Shown: piece by piece, positions 17,081 through 25,223 of the stretch
How the letters are laid out: the number at the start of each line of letters is the position of its first letter
Numbering within the stretch: the stretch's first letter is position 1
Origin: Paenibacillus sp. HB172176
GTDB taxonomy: Bacteria; Bacillota; Bacilli; Paenibacillales; Paenibacillaceae
NCBI RefSeq assembly: GCF_011947265.1
Contig: NZ_JAATHD010000033.1
Location: forward strand, 1 to 57,753
Length of the DNA: 57,753 bases
Direction: 5' to 3'
The notes under the pieces: model-generated
Told to the model about the DNA's origin: nothing
Database searches by the model: none
Seen by the model: only the letters and a program-made list of their open reading frames with translations
Program-made: the position numbers and the translations under genes

Positions 17081-17890
17081 ATGACCCTACAACAACAAAT
17101 TATTGAGCGGCTTGGCGTGAAGCCGATAATCGATCCTGCGGCGGAAATTCGCAAGCGGGTAGATTTCCTGAAGAAGTATGTTCTTGAATCGGGAACAACC
17201 GGCCTGCTGATCGCGATAAGCGGAGGCATTGACAGCGCGGTTGCGACCGGTCTCTGCAAGATGGCCACAGATGAGCTGTCCGAAGAGACGGACAAAGAAT
17301 ATTTGACGCTTGGCGTATTCCAGCCCTACGCTTCGCAGCATGATATCGCGGACAGCTACGCTGTAGCCACCGCCTTCGATCTGAAATACAAGACGGAGAC
17401 CAATATCGGCGAAGCAGTGGATGAAATTGCGCTGGAGGTGGAGCATAGCTTCAAATCGCTCGGCATTCCAAGACATATAAGCCGGGGCGGCAAGGGCAAT
17501 GTGAAAGCGAGAACGCGCATGGTTATGCAATATGCGCTTGCTTTCGATCTGAATCTGCTGGTGGTAGGCACCGATCACGCTTCCGAAGCGATTACGGGCT
17601 TCTATACGAAGTGGGGAGACGGAGCCGTTGATATTACTCCGCTGGCTTCGCTTAACAAGCGTCAAGTGCGTCAGCTCGCATCCCATATCGGCGTTCCTCA
17701 GAGCGTGCTCGACAAAGCTCCGTCCGCGGGACTTTGGGACGGACAGACGGATGAGGATGAGCTTGGCATTACTTACGGAGACAACAGCGACTATCTGGAG
17801 GGCAAGGGAATTGCGCCGGAGGTTCGCGAAAAGCTTGAGAAGCAATATTTGAAGACCGAGCACAAGCGCTCGGGCATTCCTGGCATTTAA
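17081..17890 (+). CDS. nadE: NH3-dependent NAD+ synthetase
   Basis: A 269-residue enzyme that amidates deamido-NAD with ammonia and ATP in the last step of NAD synthesis. It has the PP-loop ISGGIDSAVATGLC, the QPYASQHDIADSYAVA region, KARTRMVMQYALA, VVGTDHASEAITGFYTKWGDGAVDITPL and the C-terminal APSAGLWDGQTDEDELG. All are NadE landmarks, and there is no glutaminase domain. It is second in the brxB-nadE unit and ends at a strong terminator. Confidence 0.96.
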   Translation: MTLQQQIIERLGVKPIIDPAAEIRKRVDFLKKYVLESGTTGLLIAISGGIDSAVATGLCKMATDELSEETDKEYLTLGVFQPYASQHDIADSYAVATAFDLKYKTETNIGEAVDEIALEVEHSFKSLGIPRHISRGGKGNVKARTRMVMQYALAFDLNLLVVGTDHASEAITGFYTKWGDGAVDITPLASLNKRQVRQLASHIGVPQSVLDKAPSAGLWDGQTDEDELGITYGDNSDYLEGKGIAPEVREKLEKQYLKTEHKRSGIPGI

Positions 17891-17913
17891 GAGCTGAATG
17901 GACATACAACAAC

Positions 17914-17953
17914 AAAAAAGCCTCTCTCAGCGTTTATGCCGGGAGAGGCTTTT
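17914..17953. terminator. Bidirectional terminator after nadE
   Basis: AAAAGCCTCTC pairs with GAGAGGCTTTT, with A-rich and T-rich flanks, so it can act in both directions. It lies 25 bp after the nadE stop. Confidence 0.85.
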
Positions 17954-17987
17954 CAAGCGGAATGGCTATGGAGAGCGAGGCGGATGA

Positions 17988-18386
17988 ATGGTTATTGGAA
18001 TCGGACATGATCTGTGCGACATCACTCGAATAGCGGCTGCAATGGATGGCAGGCTGAGAGAGAAATTTCTTGCAAGAATACTGACGGCGGCAGAATTGGA
18101 GCTTGCGGAGGATTGCCGCGGAACACGTCTTCACCAATTCGTCGCGGGGAGATTCGCGGCCAAAGAGTCAATTGCCAAAGCGTTCGGCTGCGGCATCGGC
18201 TCCGAGCTGGGGTTCGCGGACATAGAGATTGGCCGTGACAAGAAGGGCAAGCCTTGCTGCAAGCTGTCGGCGGAAGGCGCCGCGAGGCTTGGTTTCCGCA
18301 AGGAAGAAATAAGGATTCACATCACGATAACGCATGAACGGGAGCTGGCTTCGGCCTTTGCCGTGGTTGAACGGATAATGCAGTAA
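17988..18386 (+). CDS. acpS: Holo-[acyl-carrier-protein] synthase
   Basis: A 132-residue phosphopantetheinyl transferase of the short AcpS type. It attaches 4'-phosphopantetheine from CoA to acyl carrier protein. It has IGIGHDLCDITRI (Mg-binding Asp), RFAAKESIAKAFG (conserved Glu and Lys) and ITITHERELASAFAV. Length is normal. The ATG is preceded by GGCGGATGA. It stands alone between the nadE terminator and a small gene. In many Bacillales acpS is instead near alr or nnr genes, which are not seen here. Confidence 0.93.
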   Translation: MVIGIGHDLCDITRIAAAMDGRLREKFLARILTAAELELAEDCRGTRLHQFVAGRFAAKESIAKAFGCGIGSELGFADIEIGRDKKGKPCCKLSAEGAARLGFRKEEIRIHITITHERELASAFAVVERIMQ

Positions 18387-18446
18387 CCTTTGGCCCATAC
18401 TTGGAATGTAATAGAGTACAGGTATGCTGGGAGGGGGATTGCGGAC

Positions 18447-18677
18447 ATGTTTTCGAAAACGATGCAAGAGAGGATGCAGTGGGGCAAACGAAATTTCAAG
18501 TCGGGACAATGCGTGCTGTATGAAGGGCTTTATGTGGATGAATGGGGAGATCGCCTGCATCTCGTTCGCGGCGATCTCTTCCCGGTCAATCCCCAGATGG
18601 GAGCTACACGTTGGGCTTATCGAGGCGAGGACGACCATTTGTCTCCAGCCTTCCGGAAGAGCTTCGGCGCCCGTTGA
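18447..18677 (+). CDS. Small conserved-looking protein (YjzC-like)
   Basis: A 76-residue protein. Its core, KSGQCVLYEGLYVDEWGDRLHLVRGDLFPV, followed by ATRWAYRG, resembles the short YjzC family of Bacillales (G-x-Y-V ... L-x-x-GDxFP ... W-x-Y). That match is from memory and weak. Function is unknown. A strong GGGAGGGGG sits upstream of the ATG at 18447, which decides the start against the longer in-frame opening at 18390. It converges on the cytochrome c gene. Confidence 0.6.
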   Translation: MFSKTMQERMQWGKRNFKSGQCVLYEGLYVDEWGDRLHLVRGDLFPVNPQMGATRWAYRGEDDHLSPAFRKSFGAR

Positions 18678-18700
18678 TTGGCAGACTGCGTTTGCAAGGC

Positions 18701-19135
18701 TTACTTCTTCGTGGCCAGCCAGGCTGCAAGGGAGTTGATTTCTTCGTCGGTGAGCGATTTCTTGAAGGCGGGCATGACGCCTCCGCCGTTCTGAATCTGC
18801 TTTGTAATGGCGGCTTCATCCATGCGCGCGCCGACATGCTGCAGATTCGTACTGGCTCCTACGCGGCCTTGAAGCTCCGTGCCGTGACAGCTGATGCATT
18901 GCGCCTTATAGAGGGCCGCGACTGCTGCAGGCGCATCCTTCAGACCGCTGCCCGGGTCGGTTGTCTGGATGTTCTCTCCATTCTCTCCCCCGGAATTGCC
19001 GTCTCCTCCATTCGCCAGCAGCATATAGCCCAGCACGAGAATCAACAGAATAATTGGAATCGAAAATTTCAGCAATGAGCGCCGCGAGGGAGAGCCTTTC
19101 GCGGATTCTTTTGGTTCCTGGTTTTCTGATGGCAT
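18701..19135 (-). CDS. Membrane-anchored c-type cytochrome (c-551/CccA-CccB type)
   Basis: A 144-residue protein. After a positively charged start it has one membrane helix (LLKFSIPIILLILVLGYMLL) acting as an anchor, a glycine/asparagine-rich linker, and a single haem domain. The haem motif is CISCHG and the likely axial Met is in GGGVMPAFKKSLTDEEINSLAAWL. Small cytochromes of this kind pass electrons to cytochrome c oxidase outside the membrane. The ATG at 19135 is chosen; an AAAGGAG lies 13 nt upstream, a rather long spacing, and a TTG closer to it cannot be excluded. Confidence 0.88.
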   Translation of the reverse strand: MPSENQEPKESAKGSPSRRSLLKFSIPIILLILVLGYMLLANGGDGNSGGENGENIQTTDPGSGLKDAPAAVAALYKAQCISCHGTELQGRVGASTNLQHVGARMDEAAITKQIQNGGGVMPAFKKSLTDEEINSLAAWLATKK

Positions 19136-19222
19136 ACTTCGGGTCAAACTCCTTTCGTCGACTCATTCACTTCGAAACAACCTTTCATTGAACAACCTCT
19201 ATATGTACATGTTCAACCTCTA

Positions 19223-19252
19223 TTAGGCATATCGCCTAAATACTCGTATAAT
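19223..19252 (+). promoter_or_regulatory. Palindrome over the mutY promoter region
   Basis: TTAGGC-N5-GCCTAA (19223-19239) stands 7 bp before a TATAAT (19247-19252), in the place of the -35 element, and 43 bp before mutY. It looks like a repressor or activator operator. The binding protein is unknown. Confidence 0.45.
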
Positions 19253-19294
19253 AAGTATAGTAGAACAACAGCAACAGGGAAAGGGAAAATCAGG

Positions 19295-20593
19295 ATGACC
19301 ATGCAATTGGAAAAAAGTTATTTCAGCGAGGAACTGCTTGGCTGGTACGGGCTTCATAAGCGGAAGCTCCCTTGGCGCGAGAGCCGCGATCCATATCGCG
19401 TTTGGGTGTCGGAGATTATGCTGCAGCAAACGAGAGTGGATACGGTTATTCCGTATTTTAATAGATTCATGTCGAAATTTCCAACGCTTCGAGCGCTTGC
19501 GGAGGCGCCCGAGGAAGAGGTGCTGAAGTGCTGGGAAGGCCTTGGCTATTACTCGCGAGCACGCAATCTGCAAGCGGGAGCTCGGATGGTTGCGGAGCAG
19601 TTCGATGGCATCGTGCCGAATGACAAGGCATCGGTATCATCGCTTAAGGGCGTAGGCCCCTACACGAGCGGCGCGATTATGAGCATCGCATTCAATAAGC
19701 CCGAGCCCGCGGTCGACGGCAATGTGATGAGGGTGCTCTCCCGATATTTCTGCCTGGAGGATGATATCGCGAAGCCTGCGACGCGCGTCGGCATTGAGAA
19801 GCTGGCCGTCTCGCTCATTCCCCAAGGCGCGGCCGGCGATTTCAATCAAGCCTTGATGGAGCTTGGCGCGACGGTATGCACGCCGAAGTCGCCAGGCTGT
19901 CTGACCTGTCCGGTTATGCTGCACTGCAAATCCCGGATCGAAGGCAGAGAGACGGAGCTTCCGATCAAGACGAAGGCCAAGCCTCCACGGGATGAATACA
20001 GGGCCGCGGTAATCGTGGAAGGCAGCGGATCGAATGCGGGGAAGGTGCTTGTCAGACAACGGCCGCAGACCGGATTGCTCGCGCAGATGTGGGAGCTTCC
20101 GCATCTTGTCGCTCCTGAAGCGGCAAACCCGCCGGGAGACAACAGCGCGGAGTCTGCGAACGAATTGGCCGGACTTGCCAGGAAGCTTGGCCAACTGATA
20201 GAGGAGGAGACTAGCCTCTGGCCTCGCCCTAAGCGATGGTTCATGGACGCGGACCACATCTTCAGCCATATTCACTGGCATATGCGAATCGTGCTCGCGG
20301 ATCTTGGCGAAGTGGAGGAAGGGGCTATCGCAGAAGTCTCGGCTTCGCTGGAGGATGGCATGAATATGTCATCTGACGTTGATCAAGATGAAGGGTTCTC
20401 GACGGCTGCGAATGAGGTCAGCTCCGCTTACTTCGGCGGTTTGATTGCCGCTGAGGAGGCTGGGCCGTATGAAGAGCATGCGGTGCGGCATCCGTATCGC
20501 TGGATCGGGAGAGAGGATATGGCGGATCTGCCGTTTCCGAATCTCTTCTTGCGTATTTTGAACGAATACTGGAAAAAGGGAGCTGAAGCATAA
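19295..20593 (+). CDS. mutY: Adenine DNA glycosylase
   Basis: A 432-residue repair enzyme that removes adenine opposite 8-oxoguanine. It has the N-terminal KLPWRESRDPYRVWVSEIMLQQTRV, the helix-hairpin-helix LKGVGPYTSGAIMSIAF followed by the catalytic Asp in PAVDGNVMRVLSR, and the 4Fe-4S cysteines C-x6-C-x2-C-x5-C in CTPKSPGCLTCPVMLHC. A C-terminal MutT-like domain (VLVRQRPQTGLLAQMWELP) is present. It carries an acidic insertion at about 345-390 (SLEDGMNMSSDVDQDEGF) that lengthens it beyond the usual 350-390. Its stop overlaps the eda start (TAATG). Confidence 0.95.
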   Translation: MTMQLEKSYFSEELLGWYGLHKRKLPWRESRDPYRVWVSEIMLQQTRVDTVIPYFNRFMSKFPTLRALAEAPEEEVLKCWEGLGYYSRARNLQAGARMVAEQFDGIVPNDKASVSSLKGVGPYTSGAIMSIAFNKPEPAVDGNVMRVLSRYFCLEDDIAKPATRVGIEKLAVSLIPQGAAGDFNQALMELGATVCTPKSPGCLTCPVMLHCKSRIEGRETELPIKTKAKPPRDEYRAAVIVEGSGSNAGKVLVRQRPQTGLLAQMWELPHLVAPEAANPPGDNSAESANELAGLARKLGQLIEEETSLWPRPKRWFMDADHIFSHIHWHMRIVLADLGEVEEGAIAEVSASLEDGMNMSSDVDQDEGFSTAANEVSSAYFGGLIAAEEAGPYEEHAVRHPYRWIGREDMADLPFPNLFLRILNEYWKKGAEA

Positions 20594-21231
20594 TGAGTGA
20601 AATGCTGGATATGCTGCTGGAGCACAAAATCGTCGCCATTCTTCGAGGCATCGAGGACAGGCATGCCGACGGAGCCGGGAAGGCGCTGATTGACGGCGGA
20701 ATTCGCATGATGGAGATAACGATGAACACGGAGGGCGCGGCTTCCATGATTAACAGATGGAGAAGCCTGTTCGAGGGACAGGCAGCGATCGGAGCGGGAA
20801 CGGTCACGCATCTGAAGCTGGCGGAGGAAGCGGCGGCGGCTGGAGCGCAATTCCTCATATCACCCAATCTGGACGAGGAAGTCATTGCGTTCGGCAAGAA
20901 ACGCGGAATTTCGGTATGGCCGGGAGTTATGACGCCGACGGAAATTGTGAAAGCTGTTAGAGCGGGAGCCGAAGCAGTGAAGCTGTTTCCAATGGGGACG
21001 CTCGGCACGAGATATTTGCAAGAAATCAGAGGGCCGCTTAACGATGTGCCGATTATCGCGACCGGCGGCGTGGATCTGCCGAATATCGTCGACTACTTCC
21101 GCTCCGGTGCGGATGCTGTCGGGATGGGCGGAAGGCTTCTCAATCTGGAATGGGTCAGGGCTGGCAAGCTTGATTTGGTTACGGCTCGCGCGAAGCAATT
21201 CACGGACGCGCTGAGGGAGTTGCCGCTCTAG
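20593..21231 (+). CDS. eda: KDPG/KHG aldolase
   Basis: A 212-residue class I aldolase cleaving 2-keto-3-deoxy-6-phosphogluconate and/or 4-hydroxy-2-oxoglutarate. It has IVAILRGIED, GGIRMMEITMNTEGA, IGAGTVTHLKLAEEAAAAGAQFLISPN, the Schiff-base Lys in AVKLFPMGTLG, and IIATGGVDLPN. The start overlaps the mutY stop by one base, so it is translationally coupled. No edd or sugar-acid genes are nearby, so its physiological substrate here is open. Confidence 0.92.
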   Translation: MSEMLDMLLEHKIVAILRGIEDRHADGAGKALIDGGIRMMEITMNTEGAASMINRWRSLFEGQAAIGAGTVTHLKLAEEAAAAGAQFLISPNLDEEVIAFGKKRGISVWPGVMTPTEIVKAVRAGAEAVKLFPMGTLGTRYLQEIRGPLNDVPIIATGGVDLPNIVDYFRSGADAVGMGGRLLNLEWVRAGKLDLVTARAKQFTDALRELPL

Positions 21232-21308
21232 TCGGCTAATATCGAGGCTAAGCGCATGAAGTTTGAACGATTGTTCGAGGATTGAAAGCGGGAAAGCGTG
21301 GTGATGAG

Positions 21309-22313
21309 ATGAGTTTGATGCTCTGGTGGGGGACGGCTGCAATCGTGATCCTGCTTCTCCTGGCTGCGGCTTTCATATGGCTGATCGGCGTGAAAAGTCA
21401 GCAGCCCAAGCGATTGCCGAATGACGGTCAGCCGGGTGCAGGCTCGAGCTTCGAGAGGCGAGACTTCGCGTTCGAGAGCGGGGGTTCCAGGCTGGAAGGG
21501 TGGTTGCTCTTGCCCGCTCCTGATCGTGAAGGAGATGCCGCCAAGCCGCCGCTAGTCATTATTGCTCACGGATGGGGCTCTAACCGGGCGCGCGTGCTTC
21601 GCTACACGGAGCGACTCATCCGCCAAGGCTATGCGGTTATGATGTACGATGCGCGCAGCCATGGAGACAGCGAGAGCATCAAAGCGCCTTCGGCGTTCAT
21701 GTTCCGGGATGATATTATCGCGGCGGTCGCGTATTCGCGCAAGCTTGAGGATATTGATTCGACCCGGATTGCGTTGCTCGGCCATTCCATGGGAGGCTTC
21801 GGCGCGCTGCTTGCGCTCGCGCAAGGGTTGAAGGTGAACGCGATCGTTACCGATTCCATGCCGGTTCAATTCGAAACGATGTTAAGAGCGGAGCTGAAGC
21901 GCAAGAAGCTGCCGCTCTTTCCGCTTATGCAATGCATTCCCCGGATATGGTTCTATCGCTCGGGCATAACGCGAGAGCAACTCCGCGCGGCGGATATTCC
22001 CGCCATATTGAAGTGCTATGCTTCCTCCAGCGATCCATCCAAGCAAGCCGTGTTGATGGTTCATTCGCTGAGAGACAGCTTCATTCCGGCGCAGGAGCTT
22101 CAGGAGCTGGAGAAGGAATTGCAGGCTGGAACGGTGCAAAGCCTGTATGTCTTATCTGAGGGCCACAGCGCATCCGAGCAGGATCCAGCATTTTGGGAGC
22201 ATGTGCTTCCTTTCCTGAGGGAGCATTTACAGGCGGAAGAGGATTTTCGGGCGCGGACGGCAAGGAAGGCCGGCGGAGATGATTCGGCATCATTTCCTCA
22301 GTCCGGCATATGA
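21309..22313 (+). CDS. Membrane-anchored alpha/beta hydrolase
   Basis: A 334-residue protein. An N-terminal membrane helix (TAAIVILLLLAAAFIWLIGV) anchors an alpha/beta hydrolase domain with VIIAHGWGSNRAR, MYDARSHGDSES, the nucleophile elbow LGHSMGGFGA (Ser) and a late HSLRDSFIP Asp region and GHSASEQD His region. This resembles the YqkD/YfhR-like serine hydrolases. The ATG at 21309 follows GGTGATGAG; a TTG nine codons upstream is possible. It lies 77 nt after eda and 44 nt before the transglutaminase-like gene, likely one operon with mutY. Confidence 0.85.
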   Translation: MSLMLWWGTAAIVILLLLAAAFIWLIGVKSQQPKRLPNDGQPGAGSSFERRDFAFESGGSRLEGWLLLPAPDREGDAAKPPLVIIAHGWGSNRARVLRYTERLIRQGYAVMMYDARSHGDSESIKAPSAFMFRDDIIAAVAYSRKLEDIDSTRIALLGHSMGGFGALLALAQGLKVNAIVTDSMPVQFETMLRAELKRKKLPLFPLMQCIPRIWFYRSGITREQLRAADIPAILKCYASSSDPSKQAVLMVHSLRDSFIPAQELQELEKELQAGTVQSLYVLSEGHSASEQDPAFWEHVLPFLREHLQAEEDFRARTARKAGGDDSASFPQSGI

Positions 22314-22357
22314 TGGTATCAGGTACTAAACGCAGATGAAGGGCAGGTGGCGCTTGA

Positions 22358-23539
22358 TTGAGGGGAATTGCTGCAAGATTGGCGCTTTTTTTTATCATCG
22401 TCGCCTTGCTTTACGGCGTCAATGCGAGATACGGCTTTATTCCGGCTATAGCGAGCCAGGACAATGTGATAAGTCTGTCCGATGAGGCGATCATCGAAGC
22501 GACAGAAGCCGGGGCAGGCGAGGAGATAAGCGCCTTCGATAAGCTGGAGCTTGAGCTGTCGGAGGGCTTTCAAGCCCGGGCGGATCGCTTCTCTGTCAAA
22601 TATTCCGGCGACAGGGAGCAGCTGTCTGCGGAGATGAAGTCGATTATTCGCTCTGCATTGGCCCGCGATGATTATTCCGCCTATATTCTCGAATCCTATC
22701 TCTATACGATAAGAAGCTGGGGGAACAAGTCGACGATTACGGTAGAGGCAAGATTTCGGGAGAGCCTGGAAGAAACCGCCGAAGTGAATCGCATCGTAGA
22801 CGAGACGCTGGCTGAGTTAATCAGGCCCGATATGAACGATCACGAGAAAATCAAAGCGATTCATGACTGGATTGTGACTCATGTCGAATATGATCAATCG
22901 CTAACCTACTATACGGCCTATGATGCGCTTAAGCTTGGAAAGACGGTTTGTCAGGGATATTCGCTGCTCGGCTATCTTATGCTGGAGAAGGCGGGGCTGA
23001 CCGTTCGCATCGCCGAAGGCACGGTGAATACAGGGGAGCATGCCTGGAATATGGTGCAGTTGGATGGCAACTGGTATCATCTGGATCTGACTTGGGATGA
23101 TCCGGTCGGGGCGACAGACTCGAGGATTCATTATTCGTACTATCTGAAATCGGACGAGGAGCTTGGAGTCGATCATGAGTGGACGCGGGATTATCCCGCC
23201 GCGAAGGTCAGTTATGCGGATAGCCTCAACCAATTGGCCGCGGCCGGCAATTCCGCAGACGCCAAGCGGTATGCAGAGCTCAAGCTGGAGCTCGGACTGC
23301 AATGGCTCGACAGCGAGAACACGGTGACGGGCGCGGCGCAGCTGAAGGAGCTTATACATTCCGCCGTGAAGAGCCGCGAGAGCAGCGTGGCGTTCCGTTA
23401 TGCGACGAAGGATGGGTTCGCCGAAGCGCTGAAGGCGGCTTTCCAAGGCGTCGGAGTTTCTGTCGGCTATCGGGCCGGCTATGAGCCCTACTCGACCGAT
23501 CAATCCTTGCTGGTGAGCATTGAGCTTAACTATCAATAG
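22358..23539 (+). CDS. Secreted or anchored transglutaminase-like domain protein
   Basis: A 393-residue protein with an N-terminal hydrophobic segment (LALFFIIVALLYGVNARYGFIPAIA) serving as signal or anchor. The transglutaminase-like triad is visible: Cys in GKTVCQGYSLLGYLML, His in NTGEHAWNMVQL and Asp in HLDLTWDDPVG. In bacteria this fold covers cysteine proteases or structural relatives acting in the envelope. The start is TTG, with AGGTGG 7 nt upstream. It is the last gene of the mutY operon. 51-bp repeats lie between its stop and the terminator at 23810. Confidence 0.88.
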   Translation: MRGIAARLALFFIIVALLYGVNARYGFIPAIASQDNVISLSDEAIIEATEAGAGEEISAFDKLELELSEGFQARADRFSVKYSGDREQLSAEMKSIIRSALARDDYSAYILESYLYTIRSWGNKSTITVEARFRESLEETAEVNRIVDETLAELIRPDMNDHEKIKAIHDWIVTHVEYDQSLTYYTAYDALKLGKTVCQGYSLLGYLMLEKAGLTVRIAEGTVNTGEHAWNMVQLDGNWYHLDLTWDDPVGATDSRIHYSYYLKSDEELGVDHEWTRDYPAAKVSYADSLNQLAAAGNSADAKRYAELKLELGLQWLDSENTVTGAAQLKELIHSAVKSRESSVAFRYATKDGFAEALKAAFQGVGVSVGYRAGYEPYSTDQSLLVSIELNYQ

Positions 23540-23647
23540 TTCATTCGAGATTGCTCAGATGAAGCGTTCGCCGAAGTTGCTTGCGCGGGTGAGACGTTCG
23601 CAGGAGCGTGCATTCGCTGACTGCCAAGGTGCAAGTAATGCTCGTGA

Positions 23648-23770
23648 CCAGCGTTACAGCCCTGTGCCGGGCAGCGTTCCACTCTGCAGCGCTGGTGGCC
23701 AGCGTTACAGTCCCATCCAAGGCAGCATTCCACATTGCAACGTTGGTGGCCAGCGTTGCAGCTTCCAAAA
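23648..23770. repeat. 51-bp repeat set 3 (three units)
   Basis: CCAGCGTT begins at 23648, 23699 and 23750, exactly 51 bp apart. Each boundary forms a small stem-loop such as CGCTGG-TGG-CCAGCG, with the third unit using a G-T pair. The sequence is unrelated to array 1. Short open frames cross it on both strands, but none has a ribosome site. Confidence 0.85.
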
Positions 23771-23809
23771 CAGCACGGTACCGCGCGGTAGCGATGATTA
23801 CCTTTGACT

Positions 23810-23833
23810 AGGACGCCATCAGGCGTCCTTTCT
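23810..23833. terminator. Terminator between convergent genes
   Basis: AGGACGCC-ATCA-GGCGTCCT followed by TTCT. The short T tail favours the plus strand. It overlaps the stop of the CvfC-like gene. Confidence 0.7.
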
Positions 23834-24989
23834 AATTGGAATCCTTGCCGCGCGCGGCGGTCATCTGCTGCCAAACGGAGCCGGCGGCTTCTTCGCCGCG
23901 TCTGATCCGCTCAAGCGCAATCTGCGCCTGAAGCTGGATTTCGAATTCGCTGTCCTTCGCCGCTTCCTCCAGCGCATGAATCGCCGACTCGTCTCCCGCT
24001 TCATACAGGAATCGGGCCGCACGCCAGCGGACCAGCTTGTTCTTGTCCTTCAGCGCTTCGATCATCGGCCCTATGGCAGCAGGATCGCCGAGATCGGACA
24101 AGGTATCGCCCGCTGTTCTGCGTACGGATACCGAGCTGTCTCTCAGCGCCTCGAACAGAAGCGGCAACGCCTCAGGAATTCTCAGATCGCCCAGATAGAT
24201 AACGGCTAGCCGGCGTATGGACGCATTCTCGTCGCGAATCGCTTTGGCGAGGAGCGGAATGCCCTCCGGCACGCTGACGAAGCGGTCCAGCGCCGCGTAG
24301 CGCTCGCCCCATTCCGACGAGTTGAACGCGGCTTCCGCTTCCGCCAAGCTTAGCGGTGCCGGCCGTGGAGCAACGGTGGCCGCATCTTGCTGATCGGCGG
24401 GAATGGCCTGAGCCGCCTTCACCAGCTCCTCCAGCCGATCGTCGGTATATGCCGCGTCAAGCTCCTTCACGATCTCGGCGGCAATTTCCTCCGGCTCCCC
24501 GTAGCGCGCGCCAAGCTCCTCGAGCCTGCGCTCGCGAATCATGGACGAGCCCGCGGCGCGGCTGACCGCTTCCCCGAACTTCGCGGGCAAGGCGGAGCGC
24601 ACCTCGCTGTCGTTCATGCGGATGCGCACCTGCATCGGAATGCCGCGGAACATCTGCACGAGTACATTCGCTTCGCCGTATGCCGCGTTCATGCCAGCGT
24701 CCGCAGCAGGCCCGTCTCCGGCAGCGCCCTCCGACGCCTGCAGGATTTGACGGGCATCAGCGAGTATAAGCGCCCAGTCGGCATTCGGCTTTCGGTCGAT
24801 GGCGATGAAGTCCGCCGTGCGGAACAGGCTGCGCACGCCGTTTATTTGAAGCAGCTGCCGCAGCGGTTCGGGAGCATCGTCAGCTTCTGTTGTTTTATAG
24901 GTAAATCTTCGTCCGCGCGGCAGGCTTTCATCCAAGTTGAGTTTCATGGAATTCGGGCTTGGCGTCGGTTCAATGGATACTAATTTCAT
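23832..24989 (-). CDS. CvfC-like protein: NifU N-terminal-type domain plus HEAT repeats
   Basis: A 385-residue cytoplasmic protein. The first ~90 residues (MKLVSIEPTPSPNSMKLNLDESLPRG) match the Nfu/NifU N-terminal domain. The C-terminal ~160 residues are HEAT-like repeats with ENASIRRLAVIYLGDL, DSSVSVRRTAGDTLSDLG and NKLVRWRAARFLYEAGD. The same layout is known in the staphylococcal conserved virulence factor C family and its Bacillales orthologues. Molecular function is not established; a scaffold or iron-sulphur link is only suggested by the first domain. A perfect AAGGAGGT stands 9 nt before the ATG at 24989, ruling out the longer opening. Confidence 0.85.
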   Translation of the reverse strand: MKLVSIEPTPSPNSMKLNLDESLPRGRRFTYKTTEADDAPEPLRQLLQINGVRSLFRTADFIAIDRKPNADWALILADARQILQASEGAAGDGPAADAGMNAAYGEANVLVQMFRGIPMQVRIRMNDSEVRSALPAKFGEAVSRAAGSSMIRERRLEELGARYGEPEEIAAEIVKELDAAYTDDRLEELVKAAQAIPADQQDAATVAPRPAPLSLAEAEAAFNSSEWGERYAALDRFVSVPEGIPLLAKAIRDENASIRRLAVIYLGDLRIPEALPLLFEALRDSSVSVRRTAGDTLSDLGDPAAIGPMIEALKDKNKLVRWRAARFLYEAGDESAIHALEEAAKDSEFEIQLQAQIALERIRRGEEAAGSVWQQMTAARGKDSN

Positions 24990-25144
24990 GGGAATCAGAC
25001 CTCCTTTGTAGATACTATACCATGACAGCCGCACATAATCCCAGCCGCCGTTCCCAATATCGACCAGATTTGAGTAGACTGAAATAATGGAATCCAGGGT
25101 ATAGACATTGTAGACAGCCGCAGGCGGTGCAACAAAAATGATGC

Positions 25145-25183
25145 AGTTCGCGAACTCTTCATTTGCATTGCGTATCGCGAACT
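25145..25183. promoter_or_regulatory. Palindromes upstream of the metallo-hydrolase gene
   Basis: A perfect 12-bp palindrome, AGTTCGCGAACT (25145-25156), is followed 27 bp later (centre to centre) by a related half, TATCGCGAACT. This could be a paired operator in the divergent gap between the CvfC-like and metallo-hydrolase genes. Confidence 0.35.
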
Positions 25184-25223
25184 TGGTATCTTAGTTGTAA
25201 GTCAGAAGAAAGCAAGGAGGAAG

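Noticed and set aside
23533..23874. Cys/His-rich minus-strand frame with CNAGHQRC repeats as a metal-binding protein
   Set aside because: The repeats are a translation of the 51-bp units; the frame crosses a terminator and the end of a real gene.
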